From: Porticoccaceae bacterium
GTDB taxonomy: Bacteria > Pseudomonadota > Gammaproteobacteria > Pseudomonadales > Porticoccaceae
DNA: 64,000 nt
Direction: 5' to 3'
Assembly (NCBI GenBank): GCA_023228865.1
Contig: JALOAH010000001.1
Location: 1 to 64,000 of the forward strand
A program made the translations under genes and the position numbers. Shown here one piece after another: positions 18,566 to 27,707 of this stretch (positions are counted from its first letter, which is position 1; the number at the start of each line of letters is the position of its first letter). The notes beneath the pieces were generated by a model. That model saw only the letters and a list, made by a program, of their open reading frames with translations, was not told where the DNA came from and made no database searches.

Positions 18566-19864
18566 TCACCCAGCCTTTTGGCAATATTCAATGATTAGCT
18601 GCCAGAGGCTTTCATCCGGTTGATGCCTCAAACAGGCTCGAGCAATCGCCTCGGCCTTGCGCAACTGGCCGGACTCCAACATGGCAACGGTGCGTTGCCA
18701 TGCAAAACACTCCGTCAGCAGCGAAAACCCTCGCAGATTTTTGGCACAAAGAACTGTGTCAAAATGCGGATCGGGGGTTCGCCAATCCCCATACAATGAC
18801 TCAAGCCACTGCTCAGGATGAACCAGGCTCCAGATGTGACCTTCCCGCCTGCGTACCTTTTTCAGCTGCACCGGTGGAAATTCGGTAAACCGGTTCCACT
18901 CTTTCGGGATATTTGCCATCCAGAATCCCCCTGCGGCACTGGTGGTATCAGTTTCGGCAATCAAGCCGCACAGATCAACCACAAAGCCTGTTTTCTGGTG
19001 GACGAAACTGCGAGGGTTAATCAACCCAAAGGAGCGATGATCCTCCTTCCAGCCATCGGCTTCCAGGCAGCGAGCAGCGGCGTTCATTTCACGAAAAGGC
19101 AATGCCACATCCATATCTTTATCAAAAGGCAACAATGCGCCATCGCGAACCAAACCCAGCAAGGTTCCCGCCGTGGCAAATCCATGAATGCCAGCGGCGG
19201 CGAAACGCGTCAGCACACGCCACAGTAGCAATTCATTGCCAGCACTGTCGAAGCCCCCTTTATGGCGCGGGACTGGCGCACCAGGGGGGATCGCCAGTCG
19301 CAACGCCGTCGCTTCGCGGCCATGAATCACTGCTATGGGCAATTGCCCCGCGTGCTTTAATGCCGAACTGTAATAATAATGAGCCTCGTAATTGCCGGGA
19401 TCCAGCTCGACAGCCTGACGACCCTGAGCCAGAGCTTCAGGCAAATCACCCAGGCCAATCATCGCCCTGCACATCAATAACCGTGTCTGACCGTCCTGCG
19501 GCTTTAAGGAGAGAACATTTTCCAGACTGGCACGCGCCTTGTCGTAAGCCTGGAGGTTGCAGTACACCTTCGCCAGGCTGTTCAGCATATCGCTATTGCC
19601 TGGCGACAGACGGCAAGCAATTTCCAGACATTGTGCCGCCTCGCGGTTTTTGTTGAGTCGCCTAAGCGCGACACCCAGGAGGTGATATGCAAATGGATGA
19701 CTAGGGTAATTCTCTATCAATTTTTCGCTTTCGCTAATAACAGGTTGCAGCTTTCCTGAGCGATAAAGCGCGAGGAGCGATTGCCTTGTCTCAGCAGAAG
19801 GTGCAGGCAATGCGTGAGATCTGGATCGTGAATCTGGTCGTTTTTTTTTCATCCGAAGAATCAT
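18566..19864 (-). CDS. TPR protein with LicD/fukutin-type phosphotransferase domain
   Basis: A 432-residue protein. Residues about 25-190 form four or five TPR-like helical hairpins. The C-terminal half is a LicD/fukutin-type nucleotidyltransferase-fold domain: GTLLGLVRDG (233-242) followed by DKDMD (D248, D250, D252), a third acidic position in FVVDLCG (D297) and YGDWRTP (358-364). LicD enzymes transfer a phospho-group such as phosphocholine from a CDP-linked donor to a sugar, and fukutin/FKRP transfer ribitol phosphate from CDP-ribitol. The IspD-like gene in the same cluster could supply the donor. Start ATG 19864; a second in-frame ATG lies at 19852. An isolated lipid anchor or signal peptide is not seen, so it is cytoplasmic. 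Confidence 0.83.
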   Translation of the reverse strand: MILRMKKKRPDSRSRSHALPAPSAETRQSLLALYRSGKLQPVISESEKLIENYPSHPFAYHLLGVALRRLNKNREAAQCLEIACRLSPGNSDMLNSLAKVYCNLQAYDKARASLENVLSLKPQDGQTRLLMCRAMIGLGDLPEALAQGRQAVELDPGNYEAHYYYSSALKHAGQLPIAVIHGREATALRLAIPPGAPVPRHKGGFDSAGNELLLWRVLTRFAAAGIHGFATAGTLLGLVRDGALLPFDKDMDVALPFREMNAAARCLEADGWKEDHRSFGLINPRSFVHQKTGFVVDLCGLIAETDTTSAAGGFWMANIPKEWNRFTEFPPVQLKKVRRREGHIWSLVHPEQWLESLYGDWRTPDPHFDTVLCAKNLRGFSLLTECFAWQRTVAMLESGQLRKAEAIARACLRHQPDESLWQLIIEYCQKAG

Positions 19865-19950
19865 CTGTCCTGAAGGATTGATTTTATGAATCAGTGTCGG
19901 CGTCCCGGCGAGAGATCAGCACGCACTTGTTTCGCCGTGAAAGGCTGCCG

Positions 19951-21630
19951 TCAGGGAAGCGGAACCAGATTCGCGCCGGACACGCGCACAACGCCAAGCT
20001 TGATTAGCCAGGTGAGATATCTGGAGGAAAAACGCTGTCGATCTCCGTCAAGTCGCGCCCTCAGCACTGCCGAAGTGGCTGGCCCAGCACTCAATCCGTG
20101 CAGCAGTACAGCCACATCTTCTTCGCGAGGCAGTACATAATTGGCGAACTCCACCATGCGCAGTTCGCGGTATTGGCGCACTCGGCCAATGGCAATATCC
20201 GCGTCTGAATCCACCAGCTCCAGCAGGGTGTCATTGGTCAGCGTTGAAGACGAATAACCGGCAAAACCCGCAAATGGATCCATCCGCGCGGGCCAGGGCA
20301 CAGCCGTCGCCTTGAGCTTTGTGGCTCTCTCACGACGCAGTCTGCCCTGGTGTGCCCACAATTGTTCGTACTGGGGAATGATGACCGACCAGTCGTACAC
20401 TTCCCGTGCGCGCTGGCGCCCGGCTTCTCCCATTGTCCTCCTCAATTCAGGAGAGGCAAACAAACGGGCAAACGCCGAGGCGGTTGCTTCGATGTCGACA
20501 GCCACCAGTGAACAGCTATAGCCACAATACATGTCATAGGTGTCCAGGCCAAGGGCGTGACGCAAGGCAAGATCGCGGCCATTGCCCACACCTGGCATCA
20601 GGGTTGGAATCCGAAAACCATCGACACCATCACGCACGGTGTCCTTGTAGCCATCCCAGTCACTGACCACAACGGGAATACCTGCTGCCATGGCCTCAAT
20701 GGGGACTATGCCGAAGGTTTCCTGAATATTATCCGACAAGGAGCACATGACATCGGCACTCGCCCAGGCGGTTTTTCTTTCCTCGGCCTTGCGTCCGTCC
20801 AGATTGACAACCCGCACACTCGGACAAGCGAGGGCAGCGCCTTCGGCAAAGGCTCTGGCGATGGAATCATTGCCGTGCCAGCCACACTCCACCAGCACCA
20901 CTTTCTGGCCTGCCGGCAATCCGAGAGCAGCTTTTTCAAGAGCCTGGTACATGGCGAGGGGATGAGCCTTGGCATGAAAAGACAGGCGCCCCATAAACAA
21001 CACCACATGGGTATTGGCATCGGCGCCTATAATCCTGCGGGCAGTGGCCTTGTCTTGCTCACTGTAGACGAAATCACTACAGTGGATACCCAGCGGGATT
21101 ACCGGCAGCAGGGGTTGCGGCATTTTGGTGGCACCCAAGTGTTCCACCAGATAGCGCGCCTGTGCCCTGAGTATCCGTTCAACATTTTCTTTTACCGCAC
21201 GACTGGTGCAAATCACCGCGTCCCAGGGCTGAATCGGTGCGGTGAACAGCTCACTGATAGAGTCCATGGCACCAGCGCTGGATGTGGTGTGGGTAATGCC
21301 GCAAAGGCTCCACAGGCCGTGACCAAACAACGAACGCCGCCAGGCATGGCTGCCAATACCCGGCCCCGGATAATAGACACACCCCGGCAGTTGCAATCGA
21401 GCCAGGCTCCTGTCATCCGCCACTTTCACAGGCTCGGTGCGTCCCGCAGAATGAACCGCCTTAGCAAACACCTGCCCAAAATTTCTGTGGGGAACCTGCG
21501 CCCAGAAAGTATCCGTCTGGCCGTAGTGCAAAAACCCCCGCAAAAAGGATTCCCCGGCAGCATTGCGACCCATTAGCTTGGAGCCATCGGTGGTGTAACC
21601 CTCAGGGTGAAAGTAAATTGCAGCAGTCAA
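19951..21630 (-). CDS. family 4-type glycosyltransferase with C-terminal extension
   Basis: A 559-residue GT-B glycosyltransferase. The N-terminal part is an atypical Rossmann region, with a CYYPGPGIGSHAWRRSLFG stretch. The donor half is canonical: HVVLFMGRLSFHAKAHPLA, then ETFGIVPIEAMAAGIPVVVSDWDGYKD. Residues about 420-559 form an extra domain unlike the GT core (helical, ending GVVRVSGANLVPLP) of unknown function. The start is TTG 21630, supported by GGAGAA four bases before it. It follows the ATP-grasp gene by 204 bp, so it may have its own promoter, and precedes the LicD-like gene by 86 bp. Sugar and acceptor are unknown. Confidence 0.82.
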   Translation of the reverse strand: MTAAIYFHPEGYTTDGSKLMGRNAAGESFLRGFLHYGQTDTFWAQVPHRNFGQVFAKAVHSAGRTEPVKVADDRSLARLQLPGCVYYPGPGIGSHAWRRSLFGHGLWSLCGITHTTSSAGAMDSISELFTAPIQPWDAVICTSRAVKENVERILRAQARYLVEHLGATKMPQPLLPVIPLGIHCSDFVYSEQDKATARRIIGADANTHVVLFMGRLSFHAKAHPLAMYQALEKAALGLPAGQKVVLVECGWHGNDSIARAFAEGAALACPSVRVVNLDGRKAEERKTAWASADVMCSLSDNIQETFGIVPIEAMAAGIPVVVSDWDGYKDTVRDGVDGFRIPTLMPGVGNGRDLALRHALGLDTYDMYCGYSCSLVAVDIEATASAFARLFASPELRRTMGEAGRQRAREVYDWSVIIPQYEQLWAHQGRLRRERATKLKATAVPWPARMDPFAGFAGYSSSTLTNDTLLELVDSDADIAIGRVRQYRELRMVEFANYVLPREEDVAVLLHGLSAGPATSAVLRARLDGDRQRFSSRYLTWLIKLGVVRVSGANLVPLP

Positions 21631-21834
21631 AATGTTCTCCAGAATTTTAGCTGGTCAAGATGGTTAAAGATTGCCCACTCAAAGCAGTTGAGGTGAAACC
21701 ACACCAGCTTCCCGCCCCAATGGACGCAGAAAAACTGAAGGGCGTTAGATCACTACAGACAATCGCTGACATCGGCAGCCATTGGCCAATAACGCTAGTC
21801 GTGACGGCACAGGTAGAAAACGCCCTTTGGCGAA

Positions 21835-23667
21835 CTACTTAGCATCGCCAAGATTTTCCAGAAAACCTACCAAGCGCCGGAATTTTTCCGGTGATAGCGG
21901 TTCCTCAGTGACAATGGATCTAACCTGTTCACTGCGCTCAATTGATAAACTGCTAATCCTGTCCACAGGCAGCCCGGTTTTAAACAGCTCATCAGTCTGA
22001 ATCACCAGCACAATACGTTCTACCTGGCGATCCATCAGCAAAGCCCGGCAGCGCTGGTAAAGATCACTACACTGTAGACGCAATTCCGATCCTGAAGGAT
22101 CCAGGGTAAGAATATGACTGGTGAGGTAGCAGCTTGCGCCTGCGGCAACCAGTTCAGCCTGTCGCGCAGAGGCAGATGCCAGGGCGTTCTCTGCCCCGAC
22201 GAAAACGTCCACAGGAATCCTGCCATTATTGCCAACCATCCTGCGCAAGAATTCGGGCACATGGCTTTTTGAGATGGCGGCACCACCCAACAGAGGGGAA
22301 AAATTGACCTCATTGATAATGGCGCCGGTTTCAGTCCAGGAGCGGGTGATATCCGTCGAGATAATATCGATGCCCGCCACACTGAGATTGAACAGCTCGG
22401 CGGCGCGCAGGGCTACACACAGATTGTCCGGGTGAATACAATGAGTGACATCTTCATCGACACCGCCATCGGCAGTGGATTCAATGATTCGCAGCGGCAC
22501 CAGTTCACCGTCCCTGGGGATGCTATCCATGAAAAATCCGGCGTCCGCCATTGCCTTCACAGCCAGCTCGTCATCGGGAAAAGGTTCCGATCTCAGCCAG
22601 GGCGGCTTGGCATTTTCGGCGTTGTTGCCAAGGACAATGAGCTGGGCAACCGTATGAATGCCGTCACCGGCAACGGATTTTGGCAAACGTTTTACTGCAT
22701 AGAGCAATTGCCCGTTGGCGACAAAAAGCCGGTGACAGACTCCCGGCACCTCCCGCTCGACTATCACCTGTTTGCGCGGTGAAGCCTTTTTCGCCTGATC
22801 GAATGCTGTCGTCAACTCTTCATCGGAGCGAATGCCGACGGACACACCTTCACCGCGGTCACTGTCCGCAGGCTTGACCACCACCGGCCAGCCAAGGTTA
22901 TGAGCAAAGCGGATTCCAGCCTTGGCAGAGCCAACCATACTATGTACCGGAGCGGGCAAGCCAGCCATCCGCAGCACCCCCGCTGTCAACAATTTATTCT
23001 GGGTCAACCGGGTGCCGAGATTGGCGTCGGCATCGGTACTGCTTCGATCGACCTTGCGGGACTGGCTGCCCCAACCCAACTGGTAAACCCCGCCCCCCAA
23101 GTGCAGGAACGGCAGATTCATTTGGTGAGCAGCCTTGAGAACCGGAATGGTGGATTTGCCAGACATGGTCATGCGCCGCATGGTGGTGATGACCTGTTTG
23201 CTCGCGGTATCACGCAGGTGTTTCACCACCCCGTCATCCAGGCTGCTGGTCATCAACAGGGCAACCATTTTCATGGCTCCGCCGTAGCCAACCCGGTAGC
23301 AAAGCGCATCGATATGATCAATATTGGGCACACCGAAGCCTATCCGCCATTGACCACCATTGACCTTGTGCTCAGCAATTCCGATATAACCCGGATCAAA
23401 TACAGGGACGCCTGCTGCCTGAAAAAACTCCCTGCCGAGTAACAGCCCTCGCCACGCCACCTGCACCGCGAGGAACCTGTCTTCATCCTTGAGAAGGCTA
23501 GCGGAACACTTGCAAGGCTCGATGGTCAGGTTGAAAATTTTCCACAGGGCGTTATCCAACGCGGCAAGATTGCCATCGGCCAGCGGGTCAATAGTAATAG
23601 CCATCTGACGTAACGGCTGGTGCACTGGCCTTAATACAGTAGCCTCATCAGGAATCGATATATTCAT
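21835..23667 (-). CDS. cyanophycin-synthetase-like ATP-grasp ligase, lacking the Mur-ligase half
   Basis: A 610-residue ATP-grasp ligase. Residues 1-170 are a unique N-terminal region. The segment IPVLKAAHQMNLPFLHLGGG with LTQNKLLTAGVLRMAGLPAP (about 175-255) is typical of the ATP-grasp half of cyanophycin synthetase. ATP-binding PVVVKPADSDRGEG (about 263-276) and metal-binding INEVNFSPLLGG (about 463-474) follow. The C-terminal domain (about 495-610) is shared with the gene at 27708 and replaces the Mur-ligase domain. The family joins an amino acid to a carboxylate via acyl-phosphate. Start ATG 23667 overlaps the ANL gene stop as ATGA. It is the last member of a four-gene overlapping operon. 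Confidence 0.85.
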   Translation of the reverse strand: MNISIPDEATVLRPVHQPLRQMAITIDPLADGNLAALDNALWKIFNLTIEPCKCSASLLKDEDRFLAVQVAWRGLLLGREFFQAAGVPVFDPGYIGIAEHKVNGGQWRIGFGVPNIDHIDALCYRVGYGGAMKMVALLMTSSLDDGVVKHLRDTASKQVITTMRRMTMSGKSTIPVLKAAHQMNLPFLHLGGGVYQLGWGSQSRKVDRSSTDADANLGTRLTQNKLLTAGVLRMAGLPAPVHSMVGSAKAGIRFAHNLGWPVVVKPADSDRGEGVSVGIRSDEELTTAFDQAKKASPRKQVIVEREVPGVCHRLFVANGQLLYAVKRLPKSVAGDGIHTVAQLIVLGNNAENAKPPWLRSEPFPDDELAVKAMADAGFFMDSIPRDGELVPLRIIESTADGGVDEDVTHCIHPDNLCVALRAAELFNLSVAGIDIISTDITRSWTETGAIINEVNFSPLLGGAAISKSHVPEFLRRMVGNNGRIPVDVFVGAENALASASARQAELVAAGASCYLTSHILTLDPSGSELRLQCSDLYQRCRALLMDRQVERIVLVIQTDELFKTGLPVDRISSLSIERSEQVRSIVTEEPLSPEKFRRLVGFLENLGDAK

Positions 23668-25187
23668 GTTTTGAAGTGCCTTATGCCTAGCCTGGAGCCT
23701 ATCTGACTCGCCAATTCAGCTCTGATCAGTTTTCCCTGTTCAGTACGGGGGATTTTATCGACCTGGACAATTCTTTTCGGCGCCCGGAACCCCAGACGCG
23801 CTACGCAATAGCTGCCGAGCTCCTGCTCGGTGACATGGCAGTCATCCATGAGTTCCACGGCGCACACTGGAATTTCCTGGTGCAAATCCGAGCGTACCGG
23901 CATCGCGGCTGCATCCCGCACTGCCGAATGCTCGCAAATCACTCTTTCAATTTCTGCCGGGTAGATGTTGACACCATCCATGATCATCATGTGATCGGCT
24001 CTGCCGCAATAGACCAACTGACCCTCTCCCGTCAATTTGCCAAGATCACCTGGCAGGAACCAGCTTCCTTGCAGCGCTTTGCGTGTCGCTTCTTCGTCAC
24101 CCAGGTAGTGACTGATAACCCCCGGCGTCCTGATCCGCACCAGACCGATGTCGCCAACGGCAAGCGGGAGACCACCTTTTCCAATCACCTGCAGCTCAAT
24201 ACCCCCATAGGGTCTGCCAATGGATCCAGGCACAGAGAACACTTCGGGGGGAGAGGCATCGGAAATCGGCCCTGTTTCATTGGTGCCATAACGCACATAC
24301 AGCTTGTCGCTTAGATGGCTGGCGATATCTTTTCGCAACCGGTCGCTGACCGTGGAACCTCCCGCCACCAAAGCTCGCAAAAAACCCAAAGCCTGCCCCG
24401 GTTGCCTGGCGGCTTTACTGACCAGTTGCTTGAGATGTATGACTGCCGTGTAAAGCACAGTGACCTGATTGCGTCTGCAGAATTCAAAGACATCGCCGCC
24501 CATTAACGAACGAAAGGCAATCGAAGCACCGGTAAACAGCGCGTGGAGATACTGGATTTTGGCCACTTGGAAATCAATATTGATAAAAGACGCAATACAG
24601 TCGTCCTGCGTTAGAGGAATAGCTTTGTCAAATAGCTCTATCCGTTGCAGAAATACCTGGTGGCTTAGGGGAATGAGTTTCGGTGTACCAGTGGACCCCG
24701 ACCCGGCAATAATCAGCCAGGGCGCCTCGGGGTATTCCTGGCGAACGCCTGTGTCCACCGGCAGTGATCGGTTGCCGATACTCGTCCTGTCAATCAACAA
24801 CACTGGTAGGGAGGGATCGTGCCCCTCCGCATGATCCGACGCAATCACGCTCACTCCGGCTCGCATCATCAATTCCGACTTCTGCAGCGGCGGGTAGTTG
24901 TCCGGCACGGAAAACACTGTGGCGCCAAGCCGTGCCGTAGCCAGCATAGTCACCAGTACAATTAACTCACTGCCAAAGGTCAGCGCCACCACATCACCGG
25001 GCTTCACACCCCCATGATGCAACAAGGTGGCGATCTGCCACACCAGGTTATCCAGCTGAGCAAACGTAAGCCCACCGCCTGGCAAGTGCACCGCCACGGC
25101 GCCAGGACGGGTTTTCACCTGCTGGACAATGCCATCGGTTAAGTTGGATTCAACCACAAACCTGTTCCTTGTGTTGTGATCTGACAT
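23664..25187 (-). CDS. ANL-superfamily adenylate-forming enzyme
   Basis: A 507-residue acyl-CoA synthetase/NRPS-adenylation-type enzyme that activates a carboxylate as its AMP ester. Visible core motifs: the phosphate loop GSGSTGTPKL (A3), VRYGTNETGP (A5), GSWFLPGDLGKL (A7, with the ribose-binding D), and the C-terminal catalytic-lysine region PRTEQGKLIR (A10). The substrate pocket cannot be read reliably. No carrier-protein or reductase domain is attached, so the acyl group must go to CoA, a free carrier or directly to an amine. Start ATG 25187 shares its A with the upstream stop (TGATG). An in-frame GTG at 25202 is less likely. A fatty or aromatic acyl substrate remains possible. Confidence 0.88.
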   Translation of the reverse strand: MSDHNTRNRFVVESNLTDGIVQQVKTRPGAVAVHLPGGGLTFAQLDNLVWQIATLLHHGGVKPGDVVALTFGSELIVLVTMLATARLGATVFSVPDNYPPLQKSELMMRAGVSVIASDHAEGHDPSLPVLLIDRTSIGNRSLPVDTGVRQEYPEAPWLIIAGSGSTGTPKLIPLSHQVFLQRIELFDKAIPLTQDDCIASFINIDFQVAKIQYLHALFTGASIAFRSLMGGDVFEFCRRNQVTVLYTAVIHLKQLVSKAARQPGQALGFLRALVAGGSTVSDRLRKDIASHLSDKLYVRYGTNETGPISDASPPEVFSVPGSIGRPYGGIELQVIGKGGLPLAVGDIGLVRIRTPGVISHYLGDEEATRKALQGSWFLPGDLGKLTGEGQLVYCGRADHMMIMDGVNIYPAEIERVICEHSAVRDAAAMPVRSDLHQEIPVCAVELMDDCHVTEQELGSYCVARLGFRAPKRIVQVDKIPRTEQGKLIRAELASQIGSRLGIRHFKT

Positions 25188-26380
25188 CAGGCGGACAACC
25201 ACTCTCCCCCGGACTTGTGTAGATGTACCACATCATCGGGCACCTGGTCAGATTGACGGTCACTGCCGGTGAGGTTAACCAGAATACGTGTGTCAGGAGC
25301 CAATCTCCCCTCTCGAGCCTGGTGGATCACCGCTGCTACCGCTGTGGCCGCAGAGAAACAAATATCAATACCTTCGTGTTCCAGCACCAGAGTTCGAGCC
25401 TCACGGATCTGCTGTTCACTCACAGCCAGGAAGGTGCCATCGCTCTCCAGCACGATCCTGCGCATATAGGGATACACCCGGCTGGGATCGCCCCGCAGAA
25501 TCGCCTTGGCGATACCCTGCGGATTGTCGACGATGCAGTGGCCGGGCACGGTTTCTGCCCCCTCCTCCCAGGCGCCCACCATGGGACTGCAAGACGCCTG
25601 CTGCACGCACATCAAGCGGGGCAATCTGCTGGCCACTCCCATCTCCAGCAGTTCCTTGGCGGCCTTGTAAACTCCATACACGCCCATGGCGCTGGAAACC
25701 GCCTGCACATACCAGTCAATGGGGTCACCAATCTGATCCACCGCCTCAAGCCAGGCCAGCTTCAATCCCTCGCGCCGTCCAAGGTTGAAGAATCCCCGCT
25801 CTGAGGTATGGCCGTGGCGGCGGGCGAAATCGGCGGCGACGTTGAACGCTTCGGCAAAACTGGCGCCGTGGAGAATGTAATGGGTAATCTGTGGGGAAGC
25901 GGTGTAGTTCACCCGGTTGCGAAAATCACTACCGGTGAACAGGCTCATGGCCAGATTGGGAATGAGGGGGATAAGCTGTGCGTAGGCGGTGGAGCTGTTG
26001 CCGGTGGAAGAGGTGCAAAAGTGGCGTACGCCGCTCTCGTACAGGTACGGCAACGATACCGCCGCCATACGGTACTTGGTAGTGCCGGTGGGATTGATTG
26101 TCTCGTCCTTTAGATAAAGTTGCCTCAGCCCCAGCAGCCCACCCAGAGCGCGGGCGTGCACCGTGGGTGTCATTCGGGCGTCCCCTGGCAGCAGATCCGG
26201 GTCGTGCACAGGAATCAGGTCGAAGTAGCGCTCGTAAGGATTATCGGACTCCCGCAGCCGTGCCCGGGGCAGGTCGAAGTAAGCCTCGGTCATGCTGCCG
26301 CAAGCCGGACAGAACGGGGCGTAACTGACACCCGGCTCGGCGTGGCACTGGACACAACGGAGTTCGAATTTTGCTGTCAT
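25187..26380 (-). CDS. threonine-synthase-like PLP enzyme (fold type II)
   Basis: A 397-residue PLP-dependent enzyme resembling threonine synthase and cysteate synthase. The N-terminus is a zinc-ribbon-like domain with C9-x2-C12 and C24-x2-C27. The PLP lysine lies in NPTGTTKYR (K102; the usual form is NPTGSFKDR), then SSTGNSSTAYA (PLP-phosphate asparagine loop). The glycine-rich phosphate-binding loop is SSAMGVYG rather than the canonical GNxGN-type sequence. The family eliminates or replaces the gamma-phosphate of O-phosphohomoserine or the beta-phosphate of phosphoserine. It is probably not the housekeeping thrC, because of its altered motifs and because its stop and start overlap both neighbouring genes in a biosynthetic operon. 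Confidence 0.85.
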   Translation of the reverse strand: MTAKFELRCVQCHAEPGVSYAPFCPACGSMTEAYFDLPRARLRESDNPYERYFDLIPVHDPDLLPGDARMTPTVHARALGGLLGLRQLYLKDETINPTGTTKYRMAAVSLPYLYESGVRHFCTSSTGNSSTAYAQLIPLIPNLAMSLFTGSDFRNRVNYTASPQITHYILHGASFAEAFNVAADFARRHGHTSERGFFNLGRREGLKLAWLEAVDQIGDPIDWYVQAVSSAMGVYGVYKAAKELLEMGVASRLPRLMCVQQASCSPMVGAWEEGAETVPGHCIVDNPQGIAKAILRGDPSRVYPYMRRIVLESDGTFLAVSEQQIREARTLVLEHEGIDICFSAATAVAAVIHQAREGRLAPDTRILVNLTGSDRQSDQVPDDVVHLHKSGGEWLSA

Positions 26381-27480
26381 GCCTTTAAAAACCTCCCTGG
26401 GGATAGATACGGATATGGGTGGGGTCTACCCCTCAGCAACTCGATCAGGCTGTGGGCGAGCCCCGCGCACTGCAATACTCCCTTGGAACCACCTCCGGTG
26501 ACTGTATAGGCGTTGCCGATGCCGGGTAGCAGGCCTGCGATCGGCAGCCCGTCCACCGTACTGGGGCGGTAACCGGCACAATGCCTAAGTACCATCATCT
26601 CTCCCAGTCCGGGAACCATTGCGCGCACTCTATCGGCCACTAATTGCCGTCCGCCAGCGGAAGGACCGGGATCCTCGCTGGGATCTTCCCTTGTCCCCCC
26701 CAACCAGTAGATATCGTCGTGAGACTGATACAGACCGTTAAGACCATGGGTAATATCCCAGGCAAAAGGCGCGCCGGGCAACTTAACCAGCAGCATCTCA
26801 CCCTTGACTGGCTTAACCATGGCGCCAAGATTCAGCTGGTCGAGGAATTCCCGAGTCCAGCAACCATTGGCAATCACTACCGCATCGCAGGCCTCGCGGC
26901 GGCCATTGACTTCGATATGGGTCACCCACCCGCCCTCACGCACCAAGCTACCGGGATTGGTACGGGACAGTCTTGCCCCCCGCGCTCGAGCCGCCATCAG
27001 CAAAGCGCGATTGTAGAGCTGGCTGTCCACCACACCATTGCCACGGGTCAGCAGGCCAGCCACCAATCGGGAACTGAGCCGCGGTTCCAGGAAGCGGGCC
27101 TGACTTGCGTCCAGCCACACCGCCTCGAAACCCCCAGCGGAATCGTACAACCGCTGCATCACCCGTAGCTCGTCGACATCCGCCTGTTCAAACGCGAGGA
27201 ACAGGCGGTCGATCACCCGTAACCGGTAGTCGATGCCAGACAGGATACCGATCGCTTCGCTATGATCGAAATGGAGACGGTGGCAATCCAGCTGGAACGG
27301 CTCCAGCACACCAGGAATCTGTGGCCCATGAAGCGGGTTGAGACCACCAGGGTTGGTCTCGCTGGCTCTGTAGGGTTGCGTGAAGTCGTCATAGACAGTC
27401 ACACTATAGCCGACGTCGGCAAGCAGATAGGCGACCCAGGCTCCACTCAGCCCACCGCCGATTATCGCTATTTTATCCAT
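26377..27480 (-). CDS. FAD-dependent DAO-family oxidoreductase
   Basis: A 367-residue amine/amino-acid oxidase of the DAO (glycine oxidase, sarcosine oxidase) type. The N-terminal FAD site is GGGLSGAWVAYLL (residues 8-20). The central part contains the NGCWTREFLDQL and PVKGEMLLV segments of the family. The C-terminus ends with CAGYRPSTVDGLPIAG and NAYTVTGGGSKGV, the second FAD-contact motif. It is expected to oxidise a secondary or primary amine of an amino acid. It is the first gene of the overlapping operon 27480-21835 and ends with an ATGA overlap on the PLP gene. Directly upstream of its ATG lies a run of ten perfect octamers, of which the AACTGGAT phase provides a weak GGAT-type ribosome-binding site. 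Confidence 0.85.
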   Translation of the reverse strand: MDKIAIIGGGLSGAWVAYLLADVGYSVTVYDDFTQPYRASETNPGGLNPLHGPQIPGVLEPFQLDCHRLHFDHSEAIGILSGIDYRLRVIDRLFLAFEQADVDELRVMQRLYDSAGGFEAVWLDASQARFLEPRLSSRLVAGLLTRGNGVVDSQLYNRALLMAARARGARLSRTNPGSLVREGGWVTHIEVNGRREACDAVVIANGCWTREFLDQLNLGAMVKPVKGEMLLVKLPGAPFAWDITHGLNGLYQSHDDIYWLGGTREDPSEDPGPSAGGRQLVADRVRAMVPGLGEMMVLRHCAGYRPSTVDGLPIAGLLPGIGNAYTVTGGGSKGVLQCAGLAHSLIELLRGRPHPYPYLSPGRFLKA

Positions 27481-27483
27481 CCC

Positions 27484-27571
27484 GTTATCCAGTTATCCAG
27501 TTATCCAGTTATCCAGTTATCCAGTTATCCAGTTATCCAGTTATCCAGTTATCCAGTTATCCAGTTATCGA
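27484..27571. repeat. tandem octamer repeat (10 perfect copies of gttatcca plus one imperfect)
   Basis: On the plus strand the 8 bp unit gttatcca is repeated ten times without a mismatch from 27484 to 27563, followed by gttatcga (27564-27571). It lies four bases from the start codon of the FAD-oxidase gene (minus strand), where the unit reads tggataac. Because the unit is not a multiple of three and lies in the leader, changes in copy number would change spacing between promoter, any ribosome-binding element and the ATG rather than the protein. Simple-sequence repeats of this kind are classic substrates of slipped-strand mispairing. No spacers exist, so it is not a CRISPR array. Confidence 0.95.
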
Positions 27572-27707
27572 TTCGTCCAACAGCCACAGGGAGCACCATA
27601 AAAAGGCTGAAAAACCTTGCCCACTCACAGTAAAACGGGTCATCATTCCGATACGGAATGTCGAACCGGCAGTCCTCTGAGAACACACCGGAAAGTGCGG
27701 CCAGCTT

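Noticed and set aside
20557..21576. 339-codon plus-strand frame opposite the glycosyltransferase
   Set aside because: Antisense shadow; the minus-strand frame has clear glycosyltransferase motifs and the plus-strand translation has none.
25187..26380. Housekeeping threonine synthase
   Set aside because: Altered PLP motifs, overlap with unrelated biosynthetic genes and absence of thrA/thrB neighbours argue against it, though this is not proof.
27484..27571. CRISPR array
   Set aside because: The octamers are directly contiguous with no spacers and no cas genes are present.
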